Positions 4,752 through 7,854 of a stretch of DNA of 7,854 bases are shown piece by piece. The stretch lies in contig JAXGTD010000164.1 of the NCBI GenBank assembly GCA_040775095.1, positions 1-7,854 on the forward strand. The letters run 5' to 3'. Source of the DNA: JAXGTD01 sp040775095 (GTDB taxonomy: Bacteria; Pseudomonadota; Gammaproteobacteria; Chromatiales; Chromatiaceae). Made by a program: the position numbers and the translations under genes. Position 1 is the first letter of the stretch, and each line of letters opens with the position of its first letter. The notes beneath the pieces were generated by a model, which was not told the DNA's origin, ran no database searches, and saw nothing but the letters and a program-made list of their open reading frames with translations.

Positions 4752-7565
4752 CTAATGCGCGACCATACAGGCGCGGATCTTGTCGAGCAGATCATCGGTG
4801 ACGCTGCTCTTGCAGACATAGTCGACCGCCCCGGCGCTGATCATCGCGGCCGCCCGGTCGGCCTGCGCGTAGAGCGACAGACCGATGATCCGGATCCACG
4901 GCCAGCGCGCGTGGATACGCCGGGTCGCCTCCACACCGTCCATCCGCGGCATCGAAAAGTCCATCAGGATCAGATCGGGCATCAGCTCGGCGGTCCTCTC
5001 AATGGCCTCGGCGCCGTCGGAGGCCTCGCCGACCACCTCAAGCCCCGGTTCCTCTTCGAGCAGCAACGACAGTCCCTCTCGCATCACCACGTGATCGTCC
5101 ACCAGCAGCACCCGCAGCGGGACGTCTTCGCTGACGCCCCCGGAGCGTTCCCGGGCGGATTCGGGAAGATCGGCCAGTACCTGATCAAGATGCGCTGCCT
5201 CGCGTGGCGTGCGCTCGAACAGCGGGACGATCAGCGTCACGCGTGTACCGGCATTTGGGGTGCTGTCGAGGAAGAGCTTGCCCCCGAACACGCGAACCCG
5301 CTCGCGCATCGACAGCAGTCCGAGCCCCGGCACCTGTGATTCAACGGCCGCGAGCGCGGCGGTGTCGAGGCCGACTCCCTGGTCACTGACGACGAGGCGC
5401 AGGTGGCGCTCGTCCTGTCGGTCGAGCACGACGCTCGCGGCCGACACGCCGGCATGCGCGACGACATTGAGCAGCGCCTCGCGGACGGACTCGAACAGAA
5501 AAATGCGCAAGGCCTCGTTCTCCGGCGCAACGCCGCGGTCCAGGGCGAGGTGGGTGCGCAGACCAAAACGTTCAAACAGGGTGCGGGCGAGCCACTCCAG
5601 CGCATCCGGCAGGCCCGTTTCGTACAGGATCGCCGGGCTGAGGTCCGCCATCAATGTCCGCGACGCGTCAATGGCGCTCTGGAGCAGCGATTGGAGCTGC
5701 TCGACGTCCTCGCGCGTGGCAGCTTCGTTGCGTCGGGCGATACGCTCCGCCGCGAGCGACGCGCCGACCAGCAGTTGCTGCAGCTGGTCGTGCAACAGCT
5801 TGCCCAGGCGCCGGCGTTCGCGTTGTTCGGCCAGGGCGAGCTCGTTGGATAGCCGCACCAGCTGCTCGCTGCGCAGCTTGAGCTCTTTGCGCGATTGGCG
5901 CAGCACCCGATCGACAGCCGCGCGGCGGGTCACATCGCGGGTGGAGCCGACCAGCCCCACGACCTTGCCGTCGTCGTCGAGCCTTGGCTGGCCAACAGAT
6001 TCGACCAGACGCCACCGGCCGTCGGCGCGGCGCGCGCGACAGCGGGCGCGAAACGGGCGGCGGTGCTGCAGGCTATTGCGAAGCCGCTCCAGGTAGCCGG
6101 CAATATCCTCGGGGTGAGCCAGCTCCTGCCAGCCCTCGCCAACGACCTGGGCCAACGACACGTCGAAGAACTCCAGGTAGCTGCGATTCACGAACGCGAG
6201 CGCACCGTCGGCGTCGCGGGCCCAGACCAACTCCGACAGGCCGTTGGCCATGATCTGAAATTGCCGCTCGCTTTCACGCAGCGCGGCGGAGCGCCGCGCC
6301 GCTTCAGCGGCCGCCTTGCGTGAGCTTACATCCTGGAAGGCGATGATGGCGCCCTGTCCCGGGATCGGTAGCGGTGCCACGGTCACATCGAGCCAGACCC
6401 GCTCGCCGGGGGGCCTGATCAGCCCCAGCTCGGATCGCCTCACGGGGCGGCGCTCCCGCAGGGCCTCGTTCCACGGGTGCCGCGCCGGGGCCATCGGTGC
6501 GCCCTCGGCGTCGACGATGCGCCAGCTCAGGCTGTCGATCGTGCGCCGCCGCAATTGCTTCGCGGGCAGGCAGAGGATCTGCTCGGCGACGACGTTGCAC
6601 TCCAGGATCCTGCCCTCGGCATCGCAGACCGTGATTCCCATGGGGACGGCATTGAAGAGGATCTCGTTTTTCGCCAACGCGATCTTGAGCTGCTCCTCGT
6701 TGTGCTTGCGCTCGCTGATGTCTGTGGCGAAGGTGCACACGGCGCTGGCGGACCCGGCGGTATCGAACAACGGAAAGGTCGTTGCAAGGAGGGTGATCTC
6801 GCCGGCGTCGGTCGTCATGGTCTCTTCGGCTGTCTGCGCCCGAAGCGACGCGAGCGCCTCCCGGTGGTGTGCCCGCAAGCGCCTGGCCATGTCCGCGGAG
6901 CACAGATCCTCGGCGGTCTTGCCGAGGGCATCGGCGCTGTCGATCCCGAGCAGGGCCTCCGCACCCGGGTTCAACAACATGAAGCGCCCCTGCAGATCGC
7001 GGATACAGATGATGCCCGGGGCATGATTGACCATATTGAGCAGATGCACCTTCTGCTCCTGTTGCGCGTCTTCGGCCCGTTTGAGCGCGGTGATGTCGCG
7101 GACGCTGACCAGTACGCCGTCGATGGAGTCGGCCCCGTCGGCGCGGAAGGGGCTGTAGGTGACGAGCATGCGGCGTTGGCCGTCGGCGGGAAAGTGGAAC
7201 CACGCCTCGTACTGAATGGTCTCGCCGGCCAGCGCGCGCTCGAGATTCGGGCGCACGACATCGCGAAACACCTCCTCGCCCATCACCTCCGCGACCGAGC
7301 GCCCTTCGATACAGTGACGGGGTTGGCCGTAGCGGCGCAGATACTCGTCATTGACGATGCGGTAGCGATAGTTGGTGTCCACCAGTGAGACGGCATCGGG
7401 GATGGCCGCGGTCAGGGACGCCAACTGGTGCAGCCCGCGCGAGAGGGACTTGCACCGCGCCCGATCGCGCCTTTGCTGCCACAGCATCGAGCCCATGAGT
7501 CCGAGCATGAGGCCGGTGGTGATCCAGAATTCCGCGTATTGGAAGAGGCTGTTGTCGCTGAACAT
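4752..7565 (-). CDS. Multi-PAS membrane-anchored hybrid histidine kinase (NarL-type core) with C-terminal receiver
   Basis: A 937-residue sensor kinase read from the ATG at 7565 to TAG at 4754-4752. One membrane helix spans residues about 11-29 and is followed by basic residues (QQRRDRAR), placing the rest in the cytoplasm. Four PAS/PAC units follow at about 47-162, 174-289, 300-419 and 434-549; the last has the AHPED element of PAS_3-type folds. A coiled region leads to the HisKA_3-type dimerisation domain, with phospho-acceptor H592 in LLHDQLQQ. The HATPase_c domain shows the N box EALLNVVAHA (N700), the G1 box DQGVGLD (728-734) and the G2 box GLGLLSMRER (about 747-756). A receiver follows at about 817-937, with acidic pair D823/D824, phospho-acceptor D869 in LMDFSMPRMDG, S897 in place of the usual Thr, and K919. 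Its sequence style is NarL/FixJ but no helix-turn-helix follows. The frame stays open upstream to the window edge, but that extension is Gly/Pro-rich and precedes the membrane helix, so the ATG at 7565 is preferred despite lacking a Shine-Dalgarno. The signal and the partner regulator are unknown. Confidence 0.94.
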   Translation of the reverse strand: MFSDNSLFQYAEFWITTGLMLGLMGSMLWQQRRDRARCKSLSRGLHQLASLTAAIPDAVSLVDTNYRYRIVNDEYLRRYGQPRHCIEGRSVAEVMGEEVFRDVVRPNLERALAGETIQYEAWFHFPADGQRRMLVTYSPFRADGADSIDGVLVSVRDITALKRAEDAQQEQKVHLLNMVNHAPGIICIRDLQGRFMLLNPGAEALLGIDSADALGKTAEDLCSADMARRLRAHHREALASLRAQTAEETMTTDAGEITLLATTFPLFDTAGSASAVCTFATDISERKHNEEQLKIALAKNEILFNAVPMGITVCDAEGRILECNVVAEQILCLPAKQLRRRTIDSLSWRIVDAEGAPMAPARHPWNEALRERRPVRRSELGLIRPPGERVWLDVTVAPLPIPGQGAIIAFQDVSSRKAAAEAARRSAALRESERQFQIMANGLSELVWARDADGALAFVNRSYLEFFDVSLAQVVGEGWQELAHPEDIAGYLERLRNSLQHRRPFRARCRARRADGRWRLVESVGQPRLDDDGKVVGLVGSTRDVTRRAAVDRVLRQSRKELKLRSEQLVRLSNELALAEQRERRRLGKLLHDQLQQLLVGASLAAERIARRNEAATREDVEQLQSLLQSAIDASRTLMADLSPAILYETGLPDALEWLARTLFERFGLRTHLALDRGVAPENEALRIFLFESVREALLNVVAHAGVSAASVVLDRQDERHLRLVVSDQGVGLDTAALAAVESQVPGLGLLSMRERVRVFGGKLFLDSTPNAGTRVTLIVPLFERTPREAAHLDQVLADLPESARERSGGVSEDVPLRVLLVDDHVVMREGLSLLLEEEPGLEVVGEASDGAEAIERTAELMPDLILMDFSMPRMDGVEATRRIHARWPWIRIIGLSLYAQADRAAAMISAGAVDYVCKSSVTDDLLDKIRACMVAH

Positions 7566-7674
7566 GATGGCGGCCAAAACGATGACGCGGCGTGTCGAGG
7601 CTGTCCCTGCAGAATGCCGGACAACGCGCCCGGCCGTCCGACCCTCCTGACCCAATGCCCTTTGCTCTTTCCCG

Positions 7675-7683
7675 ACAATACCA
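7675..7683 (-). promoter_or_regulatory. Candidate extended -10 element upstream of the kinase gene
   Basis: On the minus strand TGG-TATTGT fits TGn plus a -10 hexamer with four of six matches. Transcription would start near 7668, about 100 bases before the ATG at 7565. No -35 match is seen. The ten bases ATGGTATTGT differ by one base from ATGGTATTAT upstream of the SulP gene. Confidence 0.3.
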
Positions 7684-7755
7684 TAGGCCCCGACGCCGAT
7701 GGGGCAGGGGGGCTGATTTGGAATGAAGGCAGGCTCGGGGCAGTTTGCCGGCTGC

Positions 7756-7781
7756 CACACCGCTTCTGGAAAGCCGGTGTG
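7756..7781. repeat. Imperfect inverted repeat (hairpin) upstream of the kinase gene
   Basis: CACACC-GCTT (7756-7765), loop CTGGA (7766-7770), then AAGC-C-GGTGTG (7771-7781). This gives ten base pairs with one bulged C. No T run follows on either strand, so it is not a canonical terminator. It could be an operator-like dyad or a Rho-independent structure of a gene outside the window. Confidence 0.5.
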
Positions 7782-7814
7782 TCGCCCCCCACCCGGCGAC
7801 AACCCGGCCCCCAC

Positions 7815-7844
7815 GCCCCAGGGCCGGGGGGACCCCCCCGGGGC
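7815..7844. repeat. GC-only nested palindrome at the right edge
   Basis: An outer pair GCCCC (7815-7819) and GGGGC (7840-7844) encloses GGGGGG (7826-7831) and a run of seven C (7833-7839). The structure is almost entirely G and C, and together with the C-runs to its left (7785-7819) it makes a very hard-to-sequence tract. Confidence 0.5.
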
Positions 7845-7854
7845 GATTCCCACA

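Larger units (their letters stand above)
7566..7854. other. Upstream region of the kinase gene
   Basis: These 289 bases precede the kinase start. On the minus strand the kinase frame stays open through all of it, encoding a 96-residue Gly/Pro/Arg-rich extension that I judge untranslated. It contains a candidate extended -10 element (7675-7683), a TCAGGAGGGT sequence (7650 to 7641, minus) that resembles a Shine-Dalgarno but has no start codon at a suitable distance, a hairpin (7756-7781) and a GC palindrome (7815-7844). I see no gene entering from the right edge. Confidence 0.55.

Noticed and set aside
5209..6096. 295-codon Ser/Arg-rich plus-strand frame opposite the kinase core, and similar frames at 4755-5339 and 6477-7388
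   Set aside because: They are antisense to HATPase, HisKA_3 and PAS coding sequence with intact motifs, and their composition is that of reversed GC-rich codons.
7641..7650. Shine-Dalgarno-like TCAGGAGGGT on the minus strand
   Set aside because: No ATG, GTG or TTG lies in frame with the kinase at a suitable distance downstream, and no short gene starts there.
7739..7756. Inverted repeat GGCAG/CTGCC with an 8-base loop next to the larger hairpin
   Set aside because: Five base pairs in GC-rich sequence are expected by chance, and there is no T run or other supporting context.

Overview
The window is a GC-rich bacterial segment with strong G/C preference at third codon positions. It holds three substantial genes and little else. 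The gene families fit a Gram-negative bacterium, most likely a proteobacterium (Chromatiales- or Xanthomonadales-like would be unsurprising), but nothing here is a firm taxonomic marker, so this is an inference.

Layout: (1) From 2550 leftwards and off the window at base 1, a secreted glycoside hydrolase family 9 protein (850 codons visible, C-terminus missing) on the minus strand. (2) 2551-2878 is a divergent intergenic region. It carries an island of AT-rich sequence around 2785-2815 where a good sigma-70-type promoter for the hydrolase (CTGACA, 17-base spacer, CATAAT) overlaps an extended -10 element pointing the other way. (3) 2879-4639, plus strand: a complete SulP-family anion permease with a C-terminal STAS domain and a cysteine-rich tail. 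(4) 4640-4751 is a short convergent gap. (5) 4752-7565, minus strand: a complete membrane-anchored hybrid histidine kinase with four PAS domains, a NarL-type kinase core and a C-terminal NarL-like receiver without an output domain. (6) 7566-7854 is its upstream region. It contains a candidate promoter element, a hairpin and a very GC-rich, palindromic, G-quadruplex-prone tract at the window edge.

The three genes do not form an operon: the first two are divergent and the last two convergent. The hydrolase and permease could be co-regulated through their overlapping promoters. The kinase has no visible partner. No RNA genes, mobile elements, CRISPR arrays or phage genes were seen. I did not find an evidently new multi-gene system. 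The points most worth a second look are the overlapping divergent promoters, the altered active-site motif and N-terminal module of the GH9 protein, the clustered cysteines and non-canonical STAS motif of the permease, and the shared ATGGTATTRT element upstream of both the permease and the kinase.
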